A DNA stretch of 64,000 bases from NCBI GenBank assembly GCA_016178785.1, contig JACOSO010000032.1:78107-142106 (forward strand). Reading direction: 5' to 3'. Position 1 is the first letter of the stretch; each line of letters begins with the position of its first letter. Below the pieces are notes generated by a model. It saw only the letters and a program-made list of their open reading frames with translations, made no database searches and had not been told where the DNA came from. The DNA comes from Bacteroidota bacterium (lineage in GTDB: Bacteria; Bacteroidota; Bacteroidia; Cytophagales; Cyclobacteriaceae). Below are positions 63,863 to 64,000 of the stretch, in pieces. The position numbers and the translations under genes are program-made.

Positions 63863-64000
63863 GTGCGTCAGGCATGTTTACTGGCTATAGGGTGGAAGTC
63901 CCGAATGAGCGTTGTAGTACGTATCATTAGCTAAGAGCAAGGGTGTCGCGGGCGACTGCGAATCTGAAGGAAGCTTAAGGCAAATCTTCGGGCTTACGAA
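63863..64000 (+). mobile_element. group II intron, 5' part (cut by window edge)
   Basis: GTGCG at 63863-63867 is the conserved 5' splice end of group II introns. CTGGCTATAGGGTGGAAGTCCC, GAGCAAGGGTGTCGCGGGCGAC and AATCTGAAGGAAGC are typical domain I stretches of bacterial introns. The RT/maturase frame must lie to the right of the window. The intron sits directly after the ssrA terminator T-tract, in the same direction. Confidence 0.85.

Overview
The window looks like a chromosomal segment of a free-living Bacteroidota (Cytophagales-like) bacterium. Supporting signs are Bacteroidetes-type promoters (TTTG / TAnnTTTG), few Shine-Dalgarno sequences, families typical of the phylum (DUF4252, DUF4199, DUF4421, PD40-OmpA proteins, Hc1-like histone-like protein, a short epsilon ATP-synthase subunit, atpD-atpC as a separate pair, serine palmitoyltransferase), and a tmRNA whose tag reads GENTYAMAA. 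No rRNA, tRNA or CRISPR array was seen.

Layout. 1-7.8 kb: the N-terminus of TilS, a PIN-toxin/antitoxin pair, an FMN reductase, an acyltransferase, a secreted Xaa-Pro peptidase, a TPR protein, a membrane AraC regulator, a bestrophin-like channel and a GxxExxY protein. 7.8-15 kb: a PD40-OmpA protein, then lon, hslU and a DUF4421 protein. 15-25 kb: atpC/atpD, a GH3-like enzyme, an ECF sigma/anti-sigma/lipoprotein operon, dxr and rseP. 25-32 kb: a TPR protein, typA, spt, a histone-like gene and a second PD40-OmpA gene. 32-38 kb is more accessory: a serine hydrolase, VOC and DinB proteins, a membrane protein, a REP-associated tyrosine transposase bracketed by inverted REP palindromes, and a HEPN-like protein. 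37-46 kb: dapA, ligA, rsmE, acyl-CoA-binding protein, a toxin-antitoxin pair inside the gltA transcription unit, a prohibitin, a Lys/Ala-rich histone-like protein and recA. 46-53 kb: a 1406-residue TPR-CHAT protein followed at 12 bp by a Fic protein, then SRPBCC and DoxX genes. 53.3-54.4 kb is decayed DNA with an HxlR-type pseudogene. 54.4-62.6 kb: an epoxide hydrolase, then a colinear set of ECF sigma, TM anti-sigma-like protein, two DUF4252 or DUF4252-like proteins, an ABC exporter, two DUF4199 proteins and a glycosyltransferase. The right end holds ssrA and, directly after its terminator, the 5' end of a group II intron.

The most unusual features are non-coding. They are (i) a RAYT/REP system whose REP core (GAGTCT-N4/6-TCGGGA) recurs 20 kb away in terminator-like hairpins; (ii) a second family of about 60-75 bp GC-rich palindromes, one copy of which supplies the start region of a TPR gene; (iii) AT-rich inverted repeats in many intergenic gaps; and (iv) a group II intron placed after the tmRNA terminator. 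I found no clear complete new defence system. The TPR-CHAT/Fic pair is the best protein-level candidate.
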